Below are positions 1 through 9,405 of a DNA stretch of 39,813 nt, one piece after another. The notes below the pieces were generated by a model. The model saw only the letters and a list, made by a program, of their open reading frames with translations. It ran no database searches and was not told the DNA's origin. Source of the DNA: Deltaproteobacteria bacterium (GTDB lineage: Bacteria > Myxococcota_A > Polyangia > Nannocystales > Nannocystaceae); the NCBI GenBank assembly GCA_003696955.1, contig RFGU01000059.1, positions 1 to 39,813 of the forward strand, read 5' to 3'. How positions within the stretch are numbered: position 1 is the first letter of the stretch; each line of letters starts with the position of its first letter. A program made the position numbers and the translations under genes.

Positions 1-539
1 CGCCGGACGATCCGCCGGAGGTTTCGAACGTCGCCGCGCAGGTGCAGGTGCCACCTGTGCCGCAAGGCCTCCGGTACGGCGCATCCCACGGCCGTTGCCG
101 GGTTCGGCAGCCGGACGTAGGGGAAATCGCTGCTCCACAGCTCACCGCGACCGTTGCGTTCGAGGGCGCTGAGGATGGCGAAGCTCGAAAAGCCCGCCGC
201 CACCCCGGTCTCCACGACGACGTTGGGCCTTCGGTGCCGCACGACGAAGTAGAGCAGGGCCGTGTCCGCGGCGCCGCCCATGGGCAGGCCGAGCCGCGCC
301 ACCGCCTCCGCGCCGCGGGCCGCCACCTCGGCAGCGACCTCGCGGGCCTCGGCCCACAGGTCGGCATCGAGTTCCTCGGCCCACGCGGCGGCCTGGCGCG
401 CCATGGCTCGATAGGCCTTCCGGGCCTGCGGCGCGCGGGCCCGATGGGGGCGATCCCGCAGGCGCACGATCACCTTGTCCGCCATCACGGGCAGGTAGCC
501 CGGTCGCAGGGCGTTGCGCAGGACGTGACGAAGGCTCAC
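1..539 (-). CDS. Class I SAM-dependent methyltransferase (3' end cut by window)
   Basis: Reading the minus strand from a GTG at 539 gives an open frame that runs off the left edge. It begins VSLRHVLRNALRPGYLP and reaches a nucleotide-binding motif, VVVETGVAAGFSS, typical of motif I (E-x-G-x-x-x-G) of Rossmann-fold methyltransferases that bind S-adenosylmethionine, of the Methyltransf_24 kind. The later part, SALERNGRGELWSSDFP, fits the second strand of such a fold. The GTG start is preceded by GGGAGG at an 8-nt spacing. An in-frame ATG at 583 would add about 15 residues but has no clear ribosome site. The gene follows the PP2C gene after a short gap in the same direction, so the two may be co-transcribed. 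The substrate cannot be told, and the C-terminal part is missing from the window. Confidence 0.75.
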   Translation of the reverse strand, partial: MSLRHVLRNALRPGYLPVMADKVIVRLRDRPHRARAPQARKAYRAMARQAAAWAEELDADLWAEAREVAAEVAARGAEAVARLGLPMGGAADTALLYFVVRHRRPNVVVETGVAAGFSSFAILSALERNGRGELWSSDFPYVRLPNPATAVGCAVPEALRHRWHLHLRGDVRNLRRIVR

Positions 540-594
540 GCGAGTGGCCTCCCGTCGTCCGGGGTGGGGGCGTGGCGTGTCATCGTCACCGGGG

Positions 595-1371
<777 letters not shown>

Positions 1372-1381
1372 GGTAGTGCAA

Positions 1382-1398
1382 GGACCCCCCCGGGGTCC
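1382..1398. promoter_or_regulatory. Perfect inverted repeat upstream of the PP2C gene
   Basis: GGACCCC and GGGGTCC form a perfect 7-bp dyad with a CCC loop, ending 11 nt from the ATG of the PP2C gene. It could be an operator or an RNA hairpin. No protein partner is evident from the sequence. Confidence 0.35.
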
Positions 1399-1540
1399 AA
1401 GGTCGGCCGGCCTTCCTCGGCGGGCCTCGGATCCGCGTTGTGCCGGGCTTGGCGGCGCGTGCCGGACCCGCCCCTACGGCCCGTCCGGCCGCCGACCGCG
1501 GGACGGGGATCGCCCCCGCCTCGGCACGAGACGACGAAGC

Positions 1541-1569
1541 TTGACATTTGTGCAGTATATCCCCAAGAT
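1541..1569 (+). promoter_or_regulatory. Candidate recA promoter
   Basis: TTGACA (1541-1546, a perfect -35) is followed 17 bp later by CAAGAT (1564-1569, a weak -10 sharing A2, A5 and T6). It lies in an unusually A+T-rich patch of this GC-rich gap and would give a leader of roughly 120 nt before the recA ATG. Confidence 0.4.
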
Positions 1570-1697
1570 CGGGCGCAATCGCCGGTTCGGGGCCCACCGG
1601 CGCCCGGCCGCCCGATGCGCCGCACCGCCGTCGCGATCCCCCTCGGAACGCCGCATCCTGCCATCTTCTTCCCGCACCCCACTGGAGCAGACCATCC

Positions 1698-2819
<1,122 letters not shown>

Positions 2820-3027
2820 GCCGAGCCCGGTCGCGCCGCGGCCCGGTGAGCGTCCAGCCGAGGAAGAAGGCTCGCGTCGGGGCGTCGCCGGATCCCGTGG
2901 CGCCGTTGTCGGCGAGGCCCGGGACCGGGTGTGCGTATGCCGACGCGCATGCGCGGGCGAGGGCGCGACCTGCCCGTGGCATGTGCGCTGCGTGCCCTTG
3001 CCGATGCGCCGTGGAGGTCGGGCCCGG

Positions 3028-3033
3028 TAGCGT
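3028..3033 (+). promoter_or_regulatory. Candidate -10 hexamer next to the FG-GAP lipoprotein start
   Basis: TAGCGT fits TANNNT and ends 9 nt before the ATG at 3043. It is one of several such hexamers placed directly upstream of start codons in this window. No good -35 was seen. Confidence 0.3.
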
Positions 3034-3042
3034 CCTACGGCG

Positions 3043-4695
3043 ATGGACCGCCGAAGCATCGGGGGCGCCCATGCCCCGGCCCTGCTCACGTGGCTGCTGG
3101 CCGCGTGCGGCCAGTCCGCAGGTGGTACCGCGCTGGACGGGACCGATGCGGCGACGGCGTCATCGAGCGCCGGTTCGTCCGACGCGACGGGCGCATCGTC
3201 GTCCGGCGGCGTGGCCACCGCGACGGGAACCGGATCGACGGGTACCGGCCCCAAGTTCGACGTGGGGCAGGGCGGGACGGGCGGTGACTTCTGCACCGTC
3301 GTGGGCGACGACGGCGTCGCCAAGTGTACCGAGTCCGCGCCTGCGGGCAGCTTCGACCCGGCGGTCGCGTGGTCCTTCGACGGGGTGGGCGACTTCGTCC
3401 ACGCCCGGACGACGCCCTTGGTCGCGAACCTCACGGACGACGACGGCAACGGTACGGTGGACCTGTGCGACATCCCGGACGTGGTGGCCGTCCTCGCCGA
3501 CGACGATCTGCAGGCCACGATCGTGGTGCTCGGGGGCGCGGACGGGGCCCTCGAGGTGCAGATGCCGGGCAACTTCTCCCAGATGGTCACGCCGGCCATC
3601 GCCGACCTCGATGGTGCCGGGCCGCCCGAGATCGTCGCCGTTCGCGGCGAGGGCGACCTCCGGGTGACCGCGCTCGATGCATCGGGGGCGGTGCTCTGGG
3701 AGGGGCCCCACGCCATCTTCGGAGGCATCGCGTGGGCCACGGCCGTTGCGGTCGGCGACGTGGACAACGACGGCGCCCCGGAGATCGCCGTGGGCGAACA
3801 CCTGCTCGACGGGGACGGAACCGTGCTCGCTGCCTTTCCCCGCCCGGAGATCGTGGGCACGGGTTACGGCATCGTGCATCCCGTCCTGGCCGATCTCGAT
3901 GGGGATCTCGACCTGGAGATCGTCTACGGCAGGGCGGCCTATCATCACGACGGGACCGTGGCGTACCTCCAGACGGGGATCGAAGGGGCAGGTTTCTCTG
4001 CCATCGCCAACTGGGACGCAGACCCCGAACCCGAGATCGTCGTGACCTCCCAGGCGGGCATCTCGGTGCTCGAACACGATGGCAGCGCGGTCGTGCTCGA
4101 GCAGCGTCCGCTGGCGATCCCCGCCCAGCATCTCAACTGGGCGCGCCCCGCTGCGGTCCACGATCTGACCGACGACGGGAACCACGAGCTGCTCGTCAGC
4201 GTCTACGACAGGTTCGTCGCCTTTCGCAGCGACCTGTCGTGGTGGTGGACGACACCGGTCCAGGACGGTTCGGGGGCCGCGGCCGGTACGGCCTTCGACT
4301 TCCTCGGCGACGGTTCGGCCGAGGCGATCTACGGTGACGAGATTGCGACCCGCGTCTTCGACGGTGTAAGTGGTGCGGAACTCCTGTCGTGGCCGCGCAA
4401 ATCGAGCACGGGGATCGAATATCCGGTGGTGGCGGACGTGGACGACGACGGCGCCGCGGAGATCGTCTTCGGCAACGAACTCGACGGCCCGCCCATCGTC
4501 GTGGTGCAGGACGTGGAGGACCGTTGGGTGCCCGCCCGCCGGATCTGGAACCAGCACGCCTACTCCGTGACGAACGTGCGCGAGGACGGAACGGTCCCGC
4601 AGTTCGTCACACCCGCGTGGTCGAGCCTCGGGACGTATCGCACCCAGGCCCAGATCGAGCCGGGGGGCGGCACCTGCGTGCCCCCCGTGGGCTGA
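3043..4695 (+). CDS. FG-GAP/VCBS-repeat lipoprotein
   Basis: The 550-aa product starts with a lipoprotein signal peptide ending in the lipobox LLAAC (Cys near residue 22), then a Ser/Thr/Gly-rich linker, so it should sit on the cell surface or in the periplasm. The rest is made of beta-propeller repeats of the FG-GAP/VCBS type. These are recognisable from repeated Asp-rich calcium-binding stretches followed by an E-I-V step: DLTDDDGNGTVDLCDIPDVV, VGDVDNDGAPEIAVG, LADLDGDLDLEIVYG, NWDADPEPEIVV, and VADVDDDGAAEIVFG. A C-terminal RRIWNQHAYSVTNVREDG motif also occurs in large secreted proteins with this fold, as far as I recall. An in-frame TAG 15 nt upstream fixes the start region. The gene converges on the EEP hydrolase gene with an 18-bp gap. 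The ligand is unknown; such propellers usually mediate binding or adhesion. Confidence 0.88.
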   Translation: MDRRSIGGAHAPALLTWLLAACGQSAGGTALDGTDAATASSSAGSSDATGASSSGGVATATGTGSTGTGPKFDVGQGGTGGDFCTVVGDDGVAKCTESAPAGSFDPAVAWSFDGVGDFVHARTTPLVANLTDDDGNGTVDLCDIPDVVAVLADDDLQATIVVLGGADGALEVQMPGNFSQMVTPAIADLDGAGPPEIVAVRGEGDLRVTALDASGAVLWEGPHAIFGGIAWATAVAVGDVDNDGAPEIAVGEHLLDGDGTVLAAFPRPEIVGTGYGIVHPVLADLDGDLDLEIVYGRAAYHHDGTVAYLQTGIEGAGFSAIANWDADPEPEIVVTSQAGISVLEHDGSAVVLEQRPLAIPAQHLNWARPAAVHDLTDDGNHELLVSVYDRFVAFRSDLSWWWTTPVQDGSGAAAGTAFDFLGDGSAEAIYGDEIATRVFDGVSGAELLSWPRKSSTGIEYPVVADVDDDGAAEIVFGNELDGPPIVVVQDVEDRWVPARRIWNQHAYSVTNVREDGTVPQFVTPAWSSLGTYRTQAQIEPGGGTCVPPVG

Positions 4696-4720
4696 CGGCG
4701 GCACCTGCGTGGGTCAGCCC
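4689..4720. terminator. Inverted repeat spanning two convergent stop codons
   Basis: GGGCTGAC (4689-4696) and GTCAGCCC (4713-4720) form a perfect 8-bp stem whose arms each contain one of the TGA stop codons of the two converging genes. The 16-nt loop holds a further CAC/GTG pairing. There is no T-tract, so this is only a candidate bidirectional terminator. Confidence 0.45.
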
Positions 4721-5979
4721 GCGCGCCGCAAGGCGTGCTTACGCAGCCCCGCGGCCGGGGAGACGCGTACCACCAGGGGATCGTGATCCGAGACGGGGTG
4801 GCCGTGGGCGTCGCACAGCCCGGTGATCACGTCGGGATCCGCCGCGTCGAGATCGCGCCCGGCAAACCAGTCGAGCCGCATGGGGACGCGGCCGCCGTAG
4901 GGCTCGAGCCTTCGGGCGAGCCACCGGGCCAGCGGGGCGGGGACGTAGCGTCGCGTCCAATCGGACAGCTCGGGATCGTGGATGTCGTAGGGGCAGGTGC
5001 CCTTGCTGCGGTCGTTGAACGGATCCACCGAGAAGCCGGCGTCGGCCAGGGCGCGGAACAACCGGCGCTCGAAGTGGGCGTCGGGGGTCATGTACTGGCG
5101 AATGGTCCCGTCGAAGCCGAAGCGAACGAACTTGTAGACCACGTTGGCGAAGAGCCCGAGCTTGGTCCCCAGGGAGTAGGTGTTCGTGTTGAAGTCGCCG
5201 CCGAGCAGGACACGGTCGGCGCCCAGGGCGTCCAGTAGTCGAAGGATTCGGCGCATCTGGCGGCCGCGGTGGCGCGGCGGGGCGAACGGATCGAGGTGCA
5301 CGACCACGACCCATAGGGGGCCGAAGTCGGCCTCGACCTCGCACAGGAGGGCTCGCTTGCCGCCGAGCCGCTTCTCGAGGGCATGGAACTTGTCCGTGAA
5401 CTCGGGCAGCGACACCGCCGTGAAGCGACGGATCGGAAGGCGGGACAGCAGTGTCGAGCCGTGCAGCGCCAGGGTGTTCGGCCGGCCGTGGTCCCGCTCG
5501 AAGGCATCGCCCGGCGACAGCAGGATCTCGTGGTTGGCGTAGACGTAGTCCATGCCCAGGCGATCGGCGAGTTCCTCGGCGACGTTGCGGTTCTCGGTGC
5601 GCCCCATGCCGATGTCGACCTCCTCGAGCAACACGAGGTCGGCGTCGCGCAGCGCCGGATGGGAGGTAAGGTGCGTCGCCACCGCGTCGAGGCGTTTGCC
5701 CCGCTCGATGTTCCAGCACACGGCCGCAAGCGGCGCCCTGCGTGGGGCGCGGGCGGTGATCCGCCACTCGAAGCCGTCGAGCAGGCGGTGGATCTGCGGC
5801 GCATGGGCCCGGTAGACGGGATCCCGCAGGAGTCGGCTCCGACGTGGGATCCGGGAGAGGTGCTCCAACACGGCGCCGAGGTCGTGACCGAGGCGGCTGC
5901 GCGGGGGCCACGGCCGCAGGACGCGGACTGCCTCGCCTCGCGGACCGAAGCGCACGACGTCGGGCAGGGACGACCCCAT
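4714..5979 (-). CDS. Endonuclease/exonuclease/phosphatase (EEP) family hydrolase
   Basis: The 421-aa protein belongs to the EEP superfamily (DNase I / exonuclease III / sphingomyelinase fold), metal-dependent phosphoesterases. Motifs seen in order are AAVCWNIERG (strand with Asn), VLLEEVDIGMGRTENRN (metal-binding Glu), LLSRLPIRRF, VVVVHLDPFAPPRHRGRQ (His in place of the usual N-H-L), LLGGDFNTNTYS (catalytic Asp-Asn) and a terminal SDHDPLVVRV (catalytic Asp-His). The first 80 residues before the domain are basic and have no signal peptide or membrane segment, so a cytoplasmic protein is likely. The substrate, whether nucleic acid, phospholipid or phosphoinositide, cannot be read from sequence. 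The ATG at 5979 was chosen because a TACACT hexamer lies 9 nt upstream and the upstream reading frame is not protein-like. It is the last gene of a minus-strand series. Confidence 0.85.
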   Translation of the reverse strand: MGSSLPDVVRFGPRGEAVRVLRPWPPRSRLGHDLGAVLEHLSRIPRRSRLLRDPVYRAHAPQIHRLLDGFEWRITARAPRRAPLAAVCWNIERGKRLDAVATHLTSHPALRDADLVLLEEVDIGMGRTENRNVAEELADRLGMDYVYANHEILLSPGDAFERDHGRPNTLALHGSTLLSRLPIRRFTAVSLPEFTDKFHALEKRLGGKRALLCEVEADFGPLWVVVVHLDPFAPPRHRGRQMRRILRLLDALGADRVLLGGDFNTNTYSLGTKLGLFANVVYKFVRFGFDGTIRQYMTPDAHFERRLFRALADAGFSVDPFNDRSKGTCPYDIHDPELSDWTRRYVPAPLARWLARRLEPYGGRVPMRLDWFAGRDLDAADPDVITGLCDAHGHPVSDHDPLVVRVSPAAGLRKHALRRAG

Positions 5980-5981
5980 GG

Positions 5982-6018
5982 GCGGCGAAGTGTACCAGCG
6001 GTGCCTTCGCCGCGTCAG
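5982..6018 (-). promoter_or_regulatory. Promoter plus 9-bp dyad upstream of the EEP gene
   Basis: On the minus strand CTGACG (6018-6013) is followed after 18 bp by TACACT (5994-5989), a plausible -35/-10 pair ending 9 nt before the ATG. A perfect 9-bp inverted repeat, GCGGCGAAG (5982-5990) and CTTCGCCGC (6005-6013), straddles the -10. It could be an operator, or a terminator hairpin for the lipoprotein gene upstream, though no T-tract follows. Confidence 0.45.
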
Positions 6019-6043
6019 CTTGCGTGCCCCACGGGGCGCCTGC

Positions 6044-7954
6044 TCAGATGCAGACGCCGAGGGTACCGGCCGGAAGGTAGAGGTCCGCGCTGACGTCCGT
6101 GCAGGTGCCCATCGCGCAGGCGTCGTTGCCAGGGTCGCAGTAGGCGCGGCACACGTCGTCCACGCACGCGAGTCCTTCGGCGCACGCCTGGGGGTCGACG
6201 GAGCAGTCCCCGCCATCCGGCACGTTGCCCGCGGCCTCGCACACGAACGCGGTCCCGCCGAACGCGCCGCCACCTACGGCCGTGCAGGTCTCCCCGGCGT
6301 CGCAACCGGTCTGCCCCACGGGGTCGCAGGGCGTCGCCTGGCCCACGCAGGCACCGTCGTGGTACTCGGGGGCGGTTCGCACCTGGCAGGTGCCGCCCGC
6401 AAGGGCGCAGGCGTTCGGGTCCTGTTCGAAGCACGCAGGCAGGCAGGTGCCCTCCGCGGGATTGCCCGCGATCGCCGCGCACGTCTGGCCGGGATCGCAA
6501 CTCGTCGGGTCGGTGCCGTCGCACGCCGTACCGAGGAGCATGCACACCCCGTTTTGCGGGTCGCCGGGCAGGGGAACGCACGTCGCGGACGCGCCGCAGG
6601 CATTGGGGTCGGCCGGGGCACAGGGGTCGCCGCAAAGACCCGGGCTCTCGAGCCCGTCGAGCAAGAGGCAGCGCGCCTGCCCGGGGCAGTCGTTGTCGTC
6701 CGCGCAGCCGTCGCCGCAGGCACCGTTGCCGAAGGCGAACGGATCGAAGAACGGGATGCCGTCGTTGGCCGGAAGACATGCGTAGTTGCCCGCACAGGCC
6801 GCATCGCCCGTGGTGGGATCGCAACTCGCCGCGCACACGCCCACGTTGGGATCGACGGCCAGGCACACGTCGCCCGCCGCGCAACCCGTCGGCATTCCGC
6901 CCGGCGTGCAGAACATCTCCTCCTGTTCGATGCACAGGCCGAGCTTGCCGTTCGGAAGATCGGGCTGGAGCAGGCCCACGTCGTTGCAGGTCTTGGCCGG
7001 GTCCGTACACGTGGGGACGGCCGGATCGCAGGTCTCCACGCACTCGTAGACGTCTTCGACGACCTCGAGGCACAGCAGCCCGTCCTGGCACGACATGGTG
7101 GCGTCTTGAGGGACGCAGGGATCGCCCTCACCGCCCGGCCCGAAGCCGATGCAGGCGCCGCCGGCGAACTCGTTGGTCGGCTGGCACTGTTCACCGGCCG
7201 GGCACGTATCCTCCAAGATGGAGCATTCGGCGCAGGTGCCGATGGCCGTCGTGACGGCGATGCAGGCCGGGCAGCCGTCGGGCAAGGGGGCCTGTGGATC
7301 GCACCAGCCCGTGCAGATCCCCGGATCGTTGCCGTCGAGGTCCGATCCCAGGCACCCGAGGCCCGGGTCGCAGGCGAGGATCCCCCCGGGGCCGCAGGGC
7401 GTGCCGGCGGCGCCCGGCTCGTGGGGCACGCAGGCCGTCCGCAGGGGATCGGCGTCCACCACGGCGCAGGTCTCGCCGGCCGCGGCATCGCAGCCGTCCC
7501 CCGTCAGGAAGTCGCAGTCGTCCAGCTCGAAACACGCCAGCTCGCCGGACGAGCCCAGGCCGGGCGTGGACGGTAGGCACACGCCGGCCCTGCCGCACGG
7601 GTCGCCCTCGGCCGCCGTGTCCGGGCAGGCGGGGCGGCAGTAGAAGCCGGCCTGGGGCGCACCGGCGCACACGTCGTCCCCGCAATCGGCCGCGAGGGGA
7701 TCGCACGGGACCAGCGGTCCCTCGCCCCCCGTCGTGGAACCCGAGGTCCCCGTCCCCGTAGCTCCCGTCGTGCCCGGCCCCGTGGTCCCCGTGGTCCCCG
7801 TGATCGTCCCCGTCGATCCGGACGTACCCGTATCCGTACCGGTTGCGTCGGTGTCGGTCCCCGTCCCGCCGCCGTCGTCACCACAGCCGAGGGGGGCGGT
7901 CAGCAGCAGGGTGATGGCGAACGATCGAACACGAGGAGCGAGAATCCGTGGCAT
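6044..7954 (-). CDS. Cysteine-rich repeat lipoprotein
   Basis: The 636-aa product opens with a basic n-region and a hydrophobic stretch ending in LLTAPLGC, a lipobox. About 50 residues of Thr/Gly/Asp/Ser linker follow, and then a long extracellular part with many Cys residues, most in short units such as CDPGQTCAAIAGNPAEGTC, GCDAGETCTAV and CPAGEQC. The units resemble the Cys-rich repeats of predicted surface lipoproteins in Nannocystaceae-like bacteria and should be disulfide-bonded outside the cytoplasm. There is no catalytic motif, so a structural or binding role is inferred. The ATG at 7954 follows AGGGG with a 7-nt spacing, and TAGCAT on the minus strand (7995-7990) is a candidate -10. 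It lies downstream of the spondin-domain lipoprotein and peroxiredoxin genes on the same strand. Confidence 0.85.
   Translation of the reverse strand: MPRILAPRVRSFAITLLLTAPLGCGDDGGGTGTDTDATGTDTGTSGSTGTITGTTGTTGPGTTGATGTGTSGSTTGGEGPLVPCDPLAADCGDDVCAGAPQAGFYCRPACPDTAAEGDPCGRAGVCLPSTPGLGSSGELACFELDDCDFLTGDGCDAAAGETCAVVDADPLRTACVPHEPGAAGTPCGPGGILACDPGLGCLGSDLDGNDPGICTGWCDPQAPLPDGCPACIAVTTAIGTCAECSILEDTCPAGEQCQPTNEFAGGACIGFGPGGEGDPCVPQDATMSCQDGLLCLEVVEDVYECVETCDPAVPTCTDPAKTCNDVGLLQPDLPNGKLGLCIEQEEMFCTPGGMPTGCAAGDVCLAVDPNVGVCAASCDPTTGDAACAGNYACLPANDGIPFFDPFAFGNGACGDGCADDNDCPGQARCLLLDGLESPGLCGDPCAPADPNACGASATCVPLPGDPQNGVCMLLGTACDGTDPTSCDPGQTCAAIAGNPAEGTCLPACFEQDPNACALAGGTCQVRTAPEYHDGACVGQATPCDPVGQTGCDAGETCTAVGGGAFGGTAFVCEAAGNVPDGGDCSVDPQACAEGLACVDDVCRAYCDPGNDACAMGTCTDVSADLYLPAGTLGVCI
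7730..7870 (-). repeat. Low-complexity Thr/Gly-encoding repeat
   Basis: Short imperfect repeats of the type GGGGAC(C/A)ACG encode the Thr/Gly/Asp linker just after the lipobox of the Cys-rich lipoprotein. Slippage here could vary linker length between strains. Confidence 0.6.
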
Positions 7955-8076
7955 GGTGCAGCCCCTTTGGCAAAGCGCGTGCCACCAGGATGCTACGGCA
8001 CGGGAACCGTGCGCAGCAGGCCAAGGTGCCGCACCCTGCCACGCCGTTGCACGACGCGACACTCGCCCGCGTCGCT

Positions 8077-8553
8077 TCAGTTGCCGTCCTCGCCCACGAG
8101 CATGCGAACCGTCGACATGGCTTCCCGGGCGTGGGCACGCGTGCGCAACTGTGAGCGAAACCGCGCTCGCACCACGCCGTCGGCGTCGATCACGAACGTC
8201 TCCCGGCCCGGCAGGAGGCCGAGGGTCGGCCGAACGCCGTATGCCCGGCGCACGGCACCGTCCTCGTCGGAGAGCAAGAGGTAGTGCAGATCGTGGTGTT
8301 CGCGGAACGCGGCGTGGGCGTCCGGCGGATCGCTGCTTACGCCCACGACGCGGGCGCCCGCGGCCGCGAGCTCGGCGTGGATGTCGCGGAAGCTGCACGC
8401 TTCGGCGGTGCATCCCGGGGTTTCGTCCTTGGGATAGAAGAAGATCACCAGGGCGCGCGTGCCGTCGAGCAGTTCTTCGAGGGTATGGGTCTTGCCGTCG
8501 TGTCCCGGCAGGGCGAACGACGGGGCCTTCTCGCCGATTTCGGGGTGAGGCAT
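8077..8553 (-). CDS. bcp: Peroxiredoxin, BCP/PrxQ type
   Basis: The 158-aa protein is a thiol peroxidase of the bacterioferritin-comigratory (BCP/PrxQ) class, which reduces hydrogen and alkyl peroxides using thioredoxin-type donors. It shows the family start PEIGEKAPSFALPGHDG, the active-site segment FFYPKDETPGCTAEACSFRD with peroxidatic Cys at about residue 48 and resolving Cys five residues later, then VVGVSSDPPDAHAAFREHH, and RETFVIDADGVVRARF. The length is standard and there is no signal peptide, so it is cytoplasmic. It starts 19 bp after the stop of the spondin-domain lipoprotein gene, an operon-like spacing that might be chance. The 122-bp gap after it contains a candidate promoter for the next gene. 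Confidence 0.95.
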   Translation of the reverse strand: MPHPEIGEKAPSFALPGHDGKTHTLEELLDGTRALVIFFYPKDETPGCTAEACSFRDIHAELAAAGARVVGVSSDPPDAHAAFREHHDLHYLLLSDEDGAVRRAYGVRPTLGLLPGRETFVIDADGVVRARFRSQLRTRAHAREAMSTVRMLVGEDGN

Positions 8554-8572
8554 GACGGTAGGCTCCTTCGGT

Positions 8573-9292
8573 TCAAGGCATGTCCGAGGGAAGGCTCACT
8601 TCGAGCCGGAGGATGTCGGCCGCAGAGGGCACCGAAAAACCGTCCTGGCGGTCGGCCGCCCGCGTCACCGGTTCGGCCTCGGTGGGGCCGGTGTTCGGTC
8701 CGGCCTGGCGCGGCGCCTGGTTGGGACCGCAGCCCGGCTCCTCGTTCACCTCCGTCCCGGCGTCGTAGAGGTCGAGTGCTGCCGTGTGATCGCCGAGGCG
8801 CGGAGTATCGCCGTCGAAGAGTTCGAGGCCCTCGGGGTGCGTGGCCACGAACCAGTCGTTGCTCTCGACGAACATGCCGGCAAGGTGGAGTTGCATGCCG
8901 GGCGTCGCCAAGACGACGAAGGAGAACGCGGCGCCGGGGGCGATGACGCCGCTTTCGTAGGTGCCGTCCGGTGTGTCGAAGACGTCCACCACGTCCAGGC
9001 CCGTGGTGCCGAGCAGGGCGTCCCGCAGTACCGTCGGGTCGCCGTCCTCCGCCAGGGATTCGAGGCCCGCAGGGGCAAGGGCGCCGACGTCGAAGAGGGG
9101 GGAGCCGTCCGTGGCCAGGGCATAGATGCCGGGGGCGACCAGGGGGTCGTAGCTCCCGCACGAGGCATCCTGGGGCGCACCGACGTTCTCGAGGCGGATG
9201 CGAAGCTGTACCGGAGTGGTATCGGCCATGGAGTCCGTGGTGCATGCCGTGACGAGGGCGAGGGCGACCACCGAAGGGCTTGTGCGAAGCAT
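8573..9292 (-). CDS. Spondin-domain lipoprotein
   Basis: The 239-aa product has a short signal peptide with lipobox ALVTAC (Cys about residue 17). The mature part matches the spondin N-type domain found in bacterial surface proteins: VQLRIRLENVG near the start, SPLFDVGALAPAGLESLAEDGD, then VLATPGMQLHLAGMF, DWFVATHPEGLELFDGDT, and the highly characteristic GTEVNEEPGCGPNQAPRQ. In animals this domain occurs in matrix proteins; in bacteria it is common in marine taxa and its role is unclear, perhaps adhesion. The ATG follows AGGAAGG at a 7-nt spacing. It is divergent from the ion-channel gene with a gap of roughly 110 bp and leads a minus-strand series that continues into the bcp gene. Confidence 0.85.
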   Translation of the reverse strand: MLRTSPSVVALALVTACTTDSMADTTPVQLRIRLENVGAPQDASCGSYDPLVAPGIYALATDGSPLFDVGALAPAGLESLAEDGDPTVLRDALLGTTGLDVVDVFDTPDGTYESGVIAPGAAFSFVVLATPGMQLHLAGMFVESNDWFVATHPEGLELFDGDTPRLGDHTAALDLYDAGTEVNEEPGCGPNQAPRQAGPNTGPTEAEPVTRAADRQDGFSVPSAADILRLEVSLPSDMP

Positions 9293-9393
9293 GGTTCGAC
9301 CTTCCTAGCACGGCCCGGTCCTGCGCACACGGGAAGGATTGCCGCATGCGGCGCCGGCGGACGGGGGCGCGACGGACCGGCTCGAATCAGGGG

Positions 9394-9399
9394 TATGAT
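9394..9399 (+). promoter_or_regulatory. Candidate -10 giving a leaderless channel mRNA
   Basis: TATGAT (five of six positions as in TATAAT) ends 6 nt before the GTG at 9406, so transcription would begin at or next to the start codon. No convincing -35 was found at 16-18 bp. Confidence 0.45.
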
Positions 9400-9405
9400 C
9401 CCCGC

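Larger units (their letters stand above)
1372..1697. other. Divergent intergenic region, PP2C / recA
   Basis: This 326-bp gap separates the PP2C gene from recA. It contains a perfect inverted repeat at 1382-1398 close to the PP2C start and a sigma70-like element at 1541-1569 on the recA side. Long open frames here lack any protein-like pattern. No match to an E. coli-type LexA palindrome was seen by eye. Confidence 0.6.

Noticed and set aside
1541..1600. LexA box before recA
   Set aside because: No CTGT-N8-ACAG or GTTC-N7-GTTC pattern was found by eye; only a TTGACA-like -35 is visible.
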